Positions 16,995-26,198 are shown, counted from the first letter of the stretch. The stretch is 62,584 nucleotides of DNA from Verrucomicrobiota bacterium (GCA_029560585.1 JAKQKQ010000126.1:1-62584), one strand, 5' to 3'. Notes: generated from the letters alone by a model not told the origin. Numbers and translations: made by a program.

Positions 16995-17678
16995 TCAGGC
17001 CGTCGCCCTTCGTTTCACGACCTGCTGCTCTTGCCTCGTCTTGACGACGCTCTTCTCCGGCAGCACGCCCCGCCACTGGCTCAGGGGATAAAGGATGCTG
17101 TCCCGTCCCAGGACCGACCCCGGATTGATGACGGAATTGCAGCCGATCTCCGTGCGATCGCCCACGATCGCCCCAAACTTCCTGAGGCCCGTTGGAAACT
17201 TACGCCCGTCGACCTCGACCACGATCTCGCTCCGGTCCAGTTTCACGTTGCCCAGGATCACGCCGGCCCCGAGATGCGCCTTGTGGCCCAGAATCGAGTC
17301 CCCCACGTAATTGAAGTGCGGCACCTCGCAGCCGTCGAACACGACCGCGTTCTTGAACTCACACGAGTTGCCCGCAACAACCCAGTCACCCAGAATCACG
17401 TTCTCCCGGATGTATGCGCCCGCGCGCACCTGGCAATTCCTCCCTATCCAGGCGGGCCCCTTGATCACCGCGCCGGGCTCCACGACGGTCCCATCCCCGA
17501 TGTACACCCGCTCGCCCACGAACGCGTGCCCCATCACCCGCCCACGATTCGCGGGTTCCAGATGCACCTGCAGATATGCACCCACCTTCTTCAGCGCGTC
17601 CCACACGAACTCAACCTCCTCAAACAGCTCGCGGTGCGCGGTCCGGGCCAGGTCGACGTACTCCTCAGGTCGAAACAT
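16995..17678 (-). CDS. Left-handed beta-helix acyltransferase-like protein
   Basis: A protein of about 227 residues made mostly of hexapeptide repeats typical of a left-handed parallel beta-helix (VYIGDGTVVEPGAVIKGPAW, then IGCNSVINPGSVLG near the end). It resembles the C-terminal part of GlmU/UDP-GlcNAc pyrophosphorylase-type acetyltransferases, but has no nucleotidyltransferase domain. Its N-terminal 45 residues (FRPEEYVDLARTAHRELFEE) form a helical cap. ATG 17678 is chosen because a TACGCT box lies 6 bases upstream and the family begins at this Met. Acyl donor and acceptor are unknown. Confidence 0.75.
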   Translation of the reverse strand: MFRPEEYVDLARTAHRELFEEVEFVWDALKKVGAYLQVHLEPANRGRVMGHAFVGERVYIGDGTVVEPGAVIKGPAWIGRNCQVRAGAYIRENVILGDWVVAGNSCEFKNAVVFDGCEVPHFNYVGDSILGHKAHLGAGVILGNVKLDRSEIVVEVDGRKFPTGLRKFGAIVGDRTEIGCNSVINPGSVLGRDSILYPLSQWRGVLPEKSVVKTRQEQQVVKRRATA

Positions 17679-17684
17679 GCCGGT

Positions 17685-17690
17685 AGCGTA
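17685..17690 (-). promoter_or_regulatory. -10-like box 6 bases before the beta-helix gene start
   Basis: On the minus strand TACGCT ends 6 bases before the ATG at 17678. The -35 region (TTCTTA) is poor. It is listed because the same spacing recurs at several unrelated starts. Confidence 0.3.
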
Positions 17691-17749
17691 ATGCAAAATC
17701 TGAAATTAAGAACACCGGATTCTCGCGCCCGATGCGACCGGCGAGCGCG

Positions 17750-19873
17750 CTATTTCGCGACGCTCGCGCCCGCCTCATTGGCGGCCTCGTCCCGCGCGCG
17801 AATGAAGAGCCGCCCGCCCGGCGCGGGCACGCGGAACTCCTCCACCAGAGAATCCAGCACGCCGTCGATCGGCAACACCGGGTCGAACTCCAGCCCATCC
17901 GCCGAAACGGTCACCGATGTCAACACCGAGGCCGCATCCTCGACGCGAAATGCCGCGTTGGTCCCCTCCATCTGCAATCCAACGATCTGCGGCGGACGAT
18001 TGTCGATCAGCACCAGCTCGCTGATCCGCTCGCCGCTCAAGGCCGCGCCGGGATTCGAATGTCTGTCCGAGGCCGTCACCCGAAACTCGTACCCGCCATC
18101 CGCCCAACCGGACGTGTCAAAGCTGAGAATGGGTCGATCCAAGGGCTTGTCGAAATCCATGAACCCACCCTTCCCGCGCGGTCGCCACCCGACCCGGTAC
18201 TCCAGCTTGTCATCGTTTGGATCGCTAGCCGTCCATACCAGGGTGCGGTAGCTGCGCCGCTCGATTCGCGTGAAGCGCGCCTCGTCGCCCACATCGGACA
18301 GCGGGTCTTTCTTCGCGGACGCGATCTGCGAGACGCTCCTGCTGGGCGGGGGCATGGTCGCCCGCGGGGCCGGCTCATAACCCTCCCCGGGCGCCAAAAT
18401 CACAATTTTCCCGACCTCGGGCGGGAGATTCCGCGGGGTGTAGAAAACCTCCGCGCGCCTCGCTCTGCCGGCCGGCTCGAATCGCAGCTCAAACTGTAGG
18501 TATCGCGCCGCGCGGCTCGTGACTTTGCCCCCCGACATTGGCTGCCACTCGCCCCACGTCCCGTCCGGATCACGCGTATTCCCGGAGCGGGTCCGCACCG
18601 CCACGCCCTCCCCCTCCACCCTCGCGGAGCCCCAGTCGCTCAACGTCCCCCCATCGATCACCTCCGACCGGTACCATCCACTCTTCCCGGCGGATCCAAA
18701 CTTCAACCATGCCGCCTCATTGCTGCCACCGGCCCAGAGGGTGTTTCCCGTGACGAGCAGCGCCGTCACATCCTTGGACTCCAGTTTGGCGACGATCCTC
18801 TCCCGGCCATCGTCGCTCACCCTGAAGACGCGCCCATCCCCTCCAGTGCCAACGATCCACTCGCCCCCATGCCGGGCCAGAGATTGCGGAAACTCCGAAC
18901 CAGACCACAGGCGCCTCGCAAACCCCGGCTCCACCAGCAACCAGAGATCGCCACCCCCAGAGGGAGTCGCCGAAGGCGACGTCTCGACCTTAGGCGCCGG
19001 CGCGGCCGCGTCCTTGGCCCCCTCCTCTTTCTTCGGCTCGCCCCCGGAACTCGGCTCCGCCGCCTTCAGCGCGATCACCACCGGCGCAGCCACCGAAGAT
19101 GCTTTCTTGGAACCCGAGTCTGCCTTGCCGCCCGCCACGAACGCGATGTGCCCCGCCTCGTCCACCGCAATCTGTCGCACCTCGCCCCGCCCCGAATCGA
19201 ATAGCGCGAAGGCCTTGCCATCGCCCTCCAGTCTCAGCAAAAGCCCCCGACCCTCTGAACCCACCAGCACCCTACCATCCCGATCCAACGCAAGACAGCG
19301 CAGGTTCGATTCTTCCCCGTCGTAGGCGACCGATCCCTTCCCTTTCTCGATCACCTTGAAAAGCCGCCCGCGGTTTCCCGTCGCCACGTACAGCTCTTTG
19401 CCCGCCCAGAGGAGAGCCCAGACGTGCTTTTCGCCAGGCTCATAGTAGACTTCCGGTTCCTTGCCCCCCTCGCAGCGATACACCTTCGCGTCCGGAGAAC
19501 ACGACGCATACACGGCGCCGTCCGGCCCCGCAGCCACCGCGTAGACATTCGCCCCGGGCAACTTCGCCACCCCAGAGACCTTTCCCGTTCCGTCGGCACG
19601 CAGGATCCAGCCCTTGGGCCCCGTCCCCAGCAACGCGCCACCCGCGCCATCATCCGCCACCGACCAGATCGCCTCAACCCCAGAGAGAACGAGATTGCTC
19701 ATCACCGAAAACCGTCCCCCGGCCGCAACGAAGCCATCCTCGCCAATCAACGCCCCGTCGGCCTCACCCTTCCGCCAATCCGAATACGTCTCGACAATCA
19801 CTCGCTTTGTCTCCACCGCCGACAGACCGGATGCCACCAGCGCCGAGATCACAACCATTAAAGACCGATTCAT
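17750..19873 (-). CDS. Secreted beta-propeller protein of unknown function
   Basis: Exported protein of 707 residues: signal peptide at 1-20 (SLMVVISALVASGLSA), a WD/NHL-like propeller (about 40-400) with strands such as AVAAGPDGAVYASCSPDAKVY, and an Ala/Pro/Lys-rich linker near 270-300. A C-terminal region (about 500-707) has FnIII/Ig-like strands (TASDPNDDKLEYRVGWRP). The ATG at 19873 has a GGAGG site; the GTG at 19891 does not. The stop of the S55 peptidase gene lies 24 bases upstream, so the two are probably one operon, suggesting the propeller is a partner or client of that peptidase. Confidence 0.7.
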   Translation of the reverse strand: MNRSLMVVISALVASGLSAVETKRVIVETYSDWRKGEADGALIGEDGFVAAGGRFSVMSNLVLSGVEAIWSVADDGAGGALLGTGPKGWILRADGTGKVSGVAKLPGANVYAVAAGPDGAVYASCSPDAKVYRCEGGKEPEVYYEPGEKHVWALLWAGKELYVATGNRGRLFKVIEKGKGSVAYDGEESNLRCLALDRDGRVLVGSEGRGLLLRLEGDGKAFALFDSGRGEVRQIAVDEAGHIAFVAGGKADSGSKKASSVAAPVVIALKAAEPSSGGEPKKEEGAKDAAAPAPKVETSPSATPSGGGDLWLLVEPGFARRLWSGSEFPQSLARHGGEWIVGTGGDGRVFRVSDDGRERIVAKLESKDVTALLVTGNTLWAGGSNEAAWLKFGSAGKSGWYRSEVIDGGTLSDWGSARVEGEGVAVRTRSGNTRDPDGTWGEWQPMSGGKVTSRAARYLQFELRFEPAGRARRAEVFYTPRNLPPEVGKIVILAPGEGYEPAPRATMPPPSRSVSQIASAKKDPLSDVGDEARFTRIERRSYRTLVWTASDPNDDKLEYRVGWRPRGKGGFMDFDKPLDRPILSFDTSGWADGGYEFRVTASDRHSNPGAALSGERISELVLIDNRPPQIVGLQMEGTNAAFRVEDAASVLTSVTVSADGLEFDPVLPIDGVLDSLVEEFRVPAPGGRLFIRARDEAANEAGASVAK

Positions 19874-19897
19874 CCGCACCTCCAGATTCACAGACGT

Positions 19898-21688
19898 TCA
19901 CCGGACCGTGAGTCGCGCGACGGAAGAACCCTCGACCGCCCCTTCCGTCGCCTGCCTCATCTCCGCCACCACAGAATCACTGATCGCCTCCACTTCCGAG
20001 GGCCCATTTCGCAGCACGGCCGCCACCGAACCCGGCACATCCTCATGTCGCCCCCAGCCATCGCGCACGCCGTCCTGCTGCCGGCTCACCCTCACCATCA
20101 GCACGTTCGCGCGCCCAAGCCTATTCATCCCCTCGATCAATTCGCCAAGCGATCGCGGCCCCGGCCCCTCCTCGCGCCTCGAGCCGAACAACGCCAGCAG
20201 CCCCGTGCCCCCGCCGCCCGTGCCAGAATCCTTGGCCAGGAACGTCCGCTCATCATTGGCCTCCACCCGCAACACCTCCCCCGCCCGGGCCTCCTCGGGA
20301 ACCGTGAACTCAAACTCCCTGTGCTCCTCTCCTCCCCAACGTCTCTCCAGCCGCACCTCCACCCGCACCACCTCGCCAGGACGCGCCTGCCGCGGCCAAA
20401 GCGTCACGGATTCGATCCGCGCCTCCTCCCGGCGCTGCGCCACCCGCACATCCAGGTCCAGCCCCTCGGGATGAATCTCCTCAAAGGGCTGCTCGAAGAC
20501 TCGCTTCAGTCGGCCTCGCATATCCATCGCCGCGTCCACCACCACCTCGGCATCCCCGCTGGAAAAGCCGTCCAACCGCAGCGCCTGCCCGTTGCGCAGC
20601 CGCATCGCCCCGGTCACGCAAATCGTCATTTCCTCGCCCACGTGCTCGCTGCCCAGCACGCTGTCGATCAGAAGCGACGCCACGACCGAAGGCGCCATCT
20701 CCCTCTGCGCGAGAAAATTTCCCCGATATTCCACCGGACCGCGCCCCTCAAAATCCACCCTGACCCGGTACGCGGGCAGAACCGGCTTCGGCCCGACCCG
20801 ACCCGCGATCGCGGAAAAACGATCTTCCAGCACCGTGCCCGCCACCCGCCGAATGTTCGCCATCTTGAACGGTCGCTGGTAGCTCGGGACCGTCGTGATG
20901 ATCTCGGCCTCGCACATGGGCATCTCCACCTCGCCCAACCCCATCATCGGATGCCCAAATGCCAGGACCCGATCCCCGTCCCTCCACGTCAGCGTTCCCG
21001 TCCCGCCCATGGTGATGTCACCGGTCAGGAACGCCGCGGATACCGCGGCCCCGGGCGTCAGTTCACCGCCGGGCGCATCCGCGTCGCCGCGCCCGCCGCC
21101 CCCCGAGGCCAGGATCACGCCGGCCCCCGCCCATAGCTTCTCCAGGGCGCGCAACGCCCGCCCCGTCGCCCCGGACACCTCCAGCGGCAGCGCCAACCAG
21201 TCGCTCGTTATGCCGCCACCCAGCAATCCTTCGCGCACCAGCCTCCGCATCGAAAACCTCGCGGGCCGTCGCGCCCCCCCATCGAGATACGCCCCCGTTT
21301 CCAACATGTCCTCGATCGGCGTGAAACCACAGTGCCCGTCCTTTTCGAAAATCGCCACCCTGCGTGACAGCGCCCCCGCCAGTCTCCCATCGATGTACAG
21401 CGGGCTGCCGCTCATCCCGTGCACCGCCCCAGTCACCCGCGTCTTCTCGTCCACAAGCCGCCCGATGATCATATGTTTGCCTGGTCCAATCCCATTGCGC
21501 AGGACACCCAGGATCTCCGTCTCGACAGGTTCCGCGTTGGTCCCCCGCAGCACCGTCATGACCACCCCCCGCATCCCCGGCCTGATCTCGTCCACCGGTA
21601 TCGTCACCGTCGCCGCACGTCCCGGCCCCGCGACAATCATCGCCGCACCAAGCCACGCCAAAATGCCCGCCCAAGAGGCACGCAACAT
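19898..21688 (-). CDS. SpoIVB-type (S55) serine peptidase, exported
   Basis: S55 peptidases cleave signalling or envelope proteins; the prototype is SpoIVB of sporulating Firmicutes. This 596-residue protein has a signal peptide (1-25), and the S55 core with the motif VHGMSGSPLYIDG (residues 89-101), holding the nucleophile Ser and adjacent His. A second conserved block (ILAFGHPMMGLGEVEMPMCEAE) follows near residue 250. The C-terminal third has a beta-rich region and a DERTF strand. No PDZ domain is obvious and nothing here indicates sporulation, so an envelope-processing role is more likely. It heads the operon with the propeller gene downstream. Confidence 0.8.
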   Translation of the reverse strand: MLRASWAGILAWLGAAMIVAGPGRAATVTIPVDEIRPGMRGVVMTVLRGTNAEPVETEILGVLRNGIGPGKHMIIGRLVDEKTRVTGAVHGMSGSPLYIDGRLAGALSRRVAIFEKDGHCGFTPIEDMLETGAYLDGGARRPARFSMRRLVREGLLGGGITSDWLALPLEVSGATGRALRALEKLWAGAGVILASGGGGRGDADAPGGELTPGAAVSAAFLTGDITMGGTGTLTWRDGDRVLAFGHPMMGLGEVEMPMCEAEIITTVPSYQRPFKMANIRRVAGTVLEDRFSAIAGRVGPKPVLPAYRVRVDFEGRGPVEYRGNFLAQREMAPSVVASLLIDSVLGSEHVGEEMTICVTGAMRLRNGQALRLDGFSSGDAEVVVDAAMDMRGRLKRVFEQPFEEIHPEGLDLDVRVAQRREEARIESVTLWPRQARPGEVVRVEVRLERRWGGEEHREFEFTVPEEARAGEVLRVEANDERTFLAKDSGTGGGGTGLLALFGSRREEGPGPRSLGELIEGMNRLGRANVLMVRVSRQQDGVRDGWGRHEDVPGSVAAVLRNGPSEVEAISDSVVAEMRQATEGAVEGSSVARLTVR

Positions 21689-21770
21689 AAATGTTTAGTC
21701 TGCCGCGCCTCCTCCCGCTCCGCAACCCCCTTCCGCTCCTCCAGGGCTCTTGGCTTTTCGACGGCAACCT

Positions 21771-21821
21771 GTTGGAGTCAGCCCTCAGGCTGAATCAACA
21801 GGCTAGAGCCTGGACTCCAAC
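21771..21821. repeat. Three-way-junction palindrome
   Basis: The outer stem GTTGGAGTC (21771-21779) pairs perfectly with GACTCCAAC (21813-21821). Inside are two hairpins: AGCC-CTCA-GGCT (21780-21791) and CAGGCT-AG-AGCCTG (21799-21812). All pairs were checked by hand. This resembles known REP-like dispersed units, but no second copy is in the window. Confidence 0.65.
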
Positions 21822-21971
21822 GGCTTCGGTCGAGCAAACCCAGAGACCTGCCTCTCCTCTCCCCGCGCCACGGAGGGCCGAGACCACCCTCTCGCGCCCG
21901 TCGAAAAACCCACACACCAGACGCGTTGGCCATGGGAGGGACACCGGCCCCGGCCCGAAGAGAATCGCCGC

Positions 21972-21999
21972 TTGCCAGCTGGCATGCCTCTGGTATACT
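21972..21999 (+). promoter_or_regulatory. Promoter for the GntR gene, placed for a near-leaderless mRNA
   Basis: TTGCCA at 21972-21977, a 16-base spacer, and TG-G-TATACT with -10 at 21994-21999. The expected +1 is about 22006, only ~4 bases before the ATG at 22010. Confidence 0.6.
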
Positions 22000-22009
22000 A
22001 CAAGCATAC
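21993..22009 (+). promoter_or_regulatory. Candidate GntR autoregulatory operator
   Basis: GTATAC-TACAA-GCATAC is an inverted repeat with 5 of 6 pairs. It overlaps the -10 box and ends at the base before the start codon. Position and symmetry fit a self-repressing GntR/FCD operator. Confidence 0.5.
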
Positions 22010-22828
22010 ATGGCAGCCGATTCGACCGCCCCCCTCCGGCTCCGCGCCTACGGCCACATCCAGGCCAAGATGCTCTCCGGCCAATTGCTCCCAGGCGCCG
22101 TCGTGTCGGAGCAGTCCATCGCCGAGGAACTCGGCATGAGCAGGACGCCCGTCCGAGACGCCATTCGCCATCTTGAGCGGGAGGGCATGCTCGCGCCGGT
22201 CCCCCGCTACGGGACTGTCGTGCGCGATCTCGACCGGCGCGACCTCGCCGACCTCTTTGAACTCCGCGAGGCGCTGGAGCCATTTGCGGTGGCGCGCGCC
22301 ACGGGCCGGCTCTCCCGCGAGGACGTCGCGGCCCTCGTCGGCTTCTGCCAGGAGATCCGCGCCCTCGCCACGGGGCTGGGACGTTCACGGGGTCAGGCGC
22401 TTGACGCCCAAGGCATGCGCCGCCTGCTGGAGGCGGACATGGCATTCCATCTCACGCTCCTGCGCGCGGCCGGCAACCCGAGGCTCCTGAAGATCGTCTC
22501 CGACTCGCGCCTGCTGGCGGGGGTCTTGGGCGCGCGACGCCAAGAGCACACGCGGGATGTCCTCCTCCACACCTGCCGGGAGCACGACGCGATCCTTCGC
22601 GCGGCTGCGGCGGGCGACGCCCGGACGGCCGCCCGCCTGATGGCGAAACACATCCGCTCGAGCCGCGACCAGGCCCTGGCCGCGCACGACAGCGAACCGC
22701 GCGGCGGGCGCGCCCACGCCGGCGCGGCTGTCCTCCCGCCCGGGTTCCTGGCCGGGTCGCCACCCCCCGGCGCATCCCGCCCCCGCCATCGAAAACCTAA
22801 ATCGAGACGCCGCACTTCCCCTGAATAA
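22010..22828 (+). CDS. GntR-family transcriptional regulator, FCD (FadR) subfamily
   Basis: Regulator of 272 residues: an N-terminal winged helix (about 15-72; LGMSRTPVRDAIRHLEREGML is the recognition segment) followed by an all-helical FCD ligand domain (about 80-230) with the expected LREALEPFAVARA start and HLTLLRAAGNPRL metal/ligand motif. The last 40 residues are a basic Pro/Gly/Arg tail with no domain. FCD regulators usually sense organic acids or sugar acids. The gene is 10 bases upstream of the BNR genes and reads into them, so it likely controls them and itself. Confidence 0.85.
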   Translation: MAADSTAPLRLRAYGHIQAKMLSGQLLPGAVVSEQSIAEELGMSRTPVRDAIRHLEREGMLAPVPRYGTVVRDLDRRDLADLFELREALEPFAVARATGRLSREDVAALVGFCQEIRALATGLGRSRGQALDAQGMRRLLEADMAFHLTLLRAAGNPRLLKIVSDSRLLAGVLGARRQEHTRDVLLHTCREHDAILRAAAAGDARTAARLMAKHIRSSRDQALAAHDSEPRGGRAHAGAAVLPPGFLAGSPPPGASRPRHRKPKSRRRTSPE

Positions 22829-22838
22829 GCGCACCGGA

Positions 22839-24014
22839 ATGTATCACGCCAACGCCATCAGTAATCTCCCGTACGCTCGTTCCCGGCGCGCATCGTGGCT
22901 CGCATCCGTCGGCGCCATTCTTGCGTCCGCACACTGGGTCCAGGGCGCCACCCCCGAAAAAGACAGCACCATGTCGGAGGCCGTCCCCACCGTGAAACCG
23001 GCGCAGAAGCAAGACGTCGTCGTCTTCAAGGAACCCGGCCGCTATGGCGGCTGGCCAGCCAACCACGGCCTGTGGCAGTGGGGAGACGAGATCGTGGTGG
23101 GCTTCACCGTGGCATGGTTCAAGCACGCCACCAATGACCACGCCATCGACCGCGCCAAACCCTCCGAGGAATGGCAGGCCCGCAGTCTAGACGGCGGTTT
23201 GACCTGGCGGACGGAAAACGCGCTGCCCTTCACCCACCCAGGCAAGGAGGCGAAACCCGCGCCCCTCGACGGCCCGCTGGATTTCACCGCGCCGAACTTC
23301 GCGCTCATGTTCCGCTTCGGAAGCCTGCACGTTGGACCATCGTGGTTCTATGTCACGGCCGATCGCTGCCGGACATGGCGCGGACCATTCTCGTTCGATG
23401 TCGAGGGAATCGACAGGATCTGCACGCGCACGGATCTGGTCGTGCTGGGGGCGCGCGACTGCATGATGTTCGGCAGCGCCGCGAAGAGCGATGCGAGGGA
23501 GGGCCGAGTCTTCTGCGCGCGGACCACCGACGGCGGCCTGCATTGGAGACTGGTCTCTCTCATCGGTCCAGAGCCGAAGGCCGGATTCGCCATCATGCCC
23601 TCCTCGCTCCGCATGCCGGGCGGCGCCTTCCTGACCACCATCCGAAACGGCGGAGGACCGCGCCGCTGCATCGACGCATGGCGCGGCGATGACGAGGGGC
23701 GCCACTGGACTTCCCTGGGCGATGCCACGCCCGACATCGGGAGCAATCCGCCAAGCCTCGTGCGCCTCAAGGACGGTCGCCTCTGCCTCACATACGGATA
23801 CCGCAGGAAACCCTTTGGTGTCCGGGCACGGATCAGCGCGGACGAGGGCCAAGCCTGGGGCCCCCAGATCATCCTCCGCGACGATGGGCTCACCGGCGAC
23901 CTCGGCTACCCGCGCAGCATCGTGCGCCCCGATGGCAAGGTATTGACCGTCTATTACTTCAACGGCCCCCGCGACGAGGATCGCGCGATCGAGGCGACCC
24001 TATGGCAACCATGA
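22839..24014 (+). CDS. Exported BNR/sialidase-family protein
   Basis: Secreted six-bladed propeller-type protein of 391 residues. A signal peptide spans about 18-36, followed by Asp-box repeats S/T-x-D-x-G-x-x-W: SLDGGLTW, TTDGGLHW and degenerate DDEGRHW and ADEGQAW. The canonical RIP motif and full arginine triad of characterised sialidases are not recognisable, so substrate assignment as sialic acid is unsafe. The reading frame ends overlapping the start of the next gene (ATGA at 24011-24014). Confidence 0.8.
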   Translation: MYHANAISNLPYARSRRASWLASVGAILASAHWVQGATPEKDSTMSEAVPTVKPAQKQDVVVFKEPGRYGGWPANHGLWQWGDEIVVGFTVAWFKHATNDHAIDRAKPSEEWQARSLDGGLTWRTENALPFTHPGKEAKPAPLDGPLDFTAPNFALMFRFGSLHVGPSWFYVTADRCRTWRGPFSFDVEGIDRICTRTDLVVLGARDCMMFGSAAKSDAREGRVFCARTTDGGLHWRLVSLIGPEPKAGFAIMPSSLRMPGGAFLTTIRNGGGPRRCIDAWRGDDEGRHWTSLGDATPDIGSNPPSLVRLKDGRLCLTYGYRRKPFGVRARISADEGQAWGPQIILRDDGLTGDLGYPRSIVRPDGKVLTVYYFNGPRDEDRAIEATLWQP

Positions 24015-26155
24015 CAAGGACAACCGCGCCCGCCGCCCCCATCCGCCCAAATTCGCGCGTGGGCCACGCTTCGCTAGTCGTCGCCTTGGCCGTCGGGCTG
24101 TGCGCCACCGCACGCGGCGAAACCATCACCAACACCCTCGGAATGGCGCTGGTCCCCATCGGCCCCGGTTCATTCCTCATGGGCCAGGACGGGCCCCGCG
24201 CGGATTACAAGATGATGGCGCATCCGGCCAAGTTCGATGACGCCGACTGGGATGAGCGCCCCGCGCACCGCGTCGCGATCACCGCCCCTTTCCACATGGC
24301 GGCGACGGAGGTCACCAACGACCAGTACGAGCGCTTCGACCCGTCCCATCGGCAGCAGCGCGAAACGTCGAAACTCTCGCGCACGGGCGATGAGGCGGTG
24401 ATCACTGTCAGCTGGCACGATGCCGTAAAATTCTGCGAGTGGCTCTCGGCCAAGGAGAGGCGCCCATATCGCCTGCCCACCGAGGCAGAGTGGGAATACG
24501 CCTGCCGCGCCGGCACGACCACCCTCTTCCACACCGGCGACTCGCTCCCGCCCGGTTTTCACAAGTGGATCTCAAACACGGGCCTCAGGGACCTGTATTT
24601 CAAGTCTGATGCCGCGAAGCGCCGGATCGACGGACACCTCCCGCCCGAATTCCGCGCCCCCCCGGGCGACGCCCCCCTGAAAGTCGCCCGCACCCCCGCG
24701 AACGCATGGGGACTCTCCGACATGCACGGCAATGTCGAGGAATGGTGCCTGGACTGGTACGGTCCCTACGAGGCCACCGACCAAAGAGACCCGGTCGGGC
24801 GCAGCGACGGCGATTTCCGCGTGACGCGGGGCGGCTGCCACTCCGCACTCACGCGCCTCCTTCGCTCCGCCAACCGCGCCGGCCGCCTCCCGGATACGCG
24901 CAACGACATGATCGGCTTTCGTGTCGTGCTCGCACCACCCCCACAGGGCCAGCCTCTGCCCCCTGCCCCTCCGCCCCTCAACGCGACGGACGTGAATCCA
25001 AAGCCCGCGCCACCATCCGCCGTCCCCCAGCAGACAACGCCCGTCTTCTCGGGGCCAAAACCCTTCGTGAGAATCCCGCCCGACTCCTTTGGCCCGCTCT
25101 TCTCCTCGCACAACCACAGCCCGGCGATCGCACAATGCCCCAACGGCGACCTCCTCGCGGTCTGGTATTCCTGCGTGGAAGAGTCCGGCCCCGAGCTCTG
25201 CGTTCTCGCCAGCAGGCTCCGGCGAGGCGCCTCCGAATGGGAGCCCGCCTCACCATTCTGGGATGGGCCAGACGTGAACGATCACGCCCCAAAACTCTGG
25301 TCCGACGGCAAGGGCTCGCTCCTTTTCTTCGCCCGCGGCCTTTCCGAGAACGTGGTGCGCACATCCACCGATAGCGGCGCCACCTGGTCCAAGGCCCGCA
25401 CCCTGCAGCCCCACGGCGAATTCGCCAACGCCCCGATCCGCACCCGCGAGGGCTTCCTGCTCGTGCCCCACGACAATCGCTCCACCAGCCTCGTCATCAG
25501 CCGCGACGACGGTACGACGTGGACTTTCCCAACGCTGGCATCCAAGGCCCACGACTATCGTCCCGGCGGCAAGGGCTGGCGCCTCGCCGGAATACACAAC
25601 GGCCTGGTCCAACTCATCGACGGCCGCCTCATGGCCATGGGCCGATTCGACCAGCCCGCCGACCAGGAGCGCTTCGGTTTCAAAACGCCCATCAGTCTGT
25701 CCTCGGATTGGGGGGAGACTTGGACCTATGAGGCCAGCCCATTTCCCGCGATCAGCAGCGTGCAGCGCCAGGTCCTCATGAGGTTGCGGGAAGGCCCCCT
25801 GCTGTTCTGCTCGTTCACCGACCAGTGGCGCGATCGCAAGAACCGCAAAGGTCTGCCCTTCGAGGATGCCTCGGGCGGACGCTTCACGGGCCATGGCCTG
25901 TTTGCCGCGCTCTCGTCCGACGATGGAAAAACCTGGCCGTCCCAGCGGCTCGTCACCGCCGGCGGCCCGGATCGCCCCGTCAGCGCCATCGACCGCGTGG
26001 AATTCACAATGGGCGACGCCTCCGCCGAGCCCTGCGGCTATCTCGCCGCCTGCCAGGGCGACGACGGTATGATCCAGCTGATCACAAGCAAGAACCACTA
26101 CGCATTCAACCTGGCATGGCTGAAGGAGAAACCGGCCCCGCCGCGCCAGAATTAG
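24002..26155 (+). CDS. Fusion of FGE/SUMF1-like domain and BNR sialidase-like propeller
   Basis: Exported 717-residue protein with two domains. Residues about 40-315 form an FGE-sulfatase/SUMF1-type domain (NTLGMALVPIGPGSFLMG; RLPTEAEWEYACRAGTT; LSDMHGNVEEWCLDWYG; GFRVVLAPP). The active-site cysteine pair of true formylglycine-generating enzymes is not in place (RGGCHSALTRLL), so a binding role is likelier. After a Pro-rich linker (315-360), a BNR propeller covers 365-705 (TSTDSGATW, ISRDDGTTW, LSSDWGETW, LSSDDGKTW Asp-boxes). The start may be 24011, which overlaps the previous stop. I do not know this architecture as a described family. Confidence 0.8.
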   Translation: MATMTRTTAPAAPIRPNSRVGHASLVVALAVGLCATARGETITNTLGMALVPIGPGSFLMGQDGPRADYKMMAHPAKFDDADWDERPAHRVAITAPFHMAATEVTNDQYERFDPSHRQQRETSKLSRTGDEAVITVSWHDAVKFCEWLSAKERRPYRLPTEAEWEYACRAGTTTLFHTGDSLPPGFHKWISNTGLRDLYFKSDAAKRRIDGHLPPEFRAPPGDAPLKVARTPANAWGLSDMHGNVEEWCLDWYGPYEATDQRDPVGRSDGDFRVTRGGCHSALTRLLRSANRAGRLPDTRNDMIGFRVVLAPPPQGQPLPPAPPPLNATDVNPKPAPPSAVPQQTTPVFSGPKPFVRIPPDSFGPLFSSHNHSPAIAQCPNGDLLAVWYSCVEESGPELCVLASRLRRGASEWEPASPFWDGPDVNDHAPKLWSDGKGSLLFFARGLSENVVRTSTDSGATWSKARTLQPHGEFANAPIRTREGFLLVPHDNRSTSLVISRDDGTTWTFPTLASKAHDYRPGGKGWRLAGIHNGLVQLIDGRLMAMGRFDQPADQERFGFKTPISLSSDWGETWTYEASPFPAISSVQRQVLMRLREGPLLFCSFTDQWRDRKNRKGLPFEDASGGRFTGHGLFAALSSDDGKTWPSQRLVTAGGPDRPVSAIDRVEFTMGDASAEPCGYLAACQGDDGMIQLITSKNHYAFNLAWLKEKPAPPRQN

Positions 26156-26198
26156 CCGAGGGTCCAATTGCGAACCAGATATTTGCGGTCAACGTCAA

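Larger units (their letters stand above)
21689..22009. other. Intergenic region between divergent S55 and GntR genes
   Basis: It contains a three-way-junction palindrome (21771-21821), a decayed copy of the GC hairpin family (about 21933-21955) and the GntR promoter/operator. I see no coding capacity beyond base-composition frames. Confidence 0.7.

Noticed and set aside
19898-21688. Sporulation gene
   Set aside because: The S55 fold alone does not indicate sporulation, and no other sporulation genes are in the window.
21771-21821. Intrinsic terminator
   Set aside because: Strong stems but no T-run, and the position is between divergent genes.
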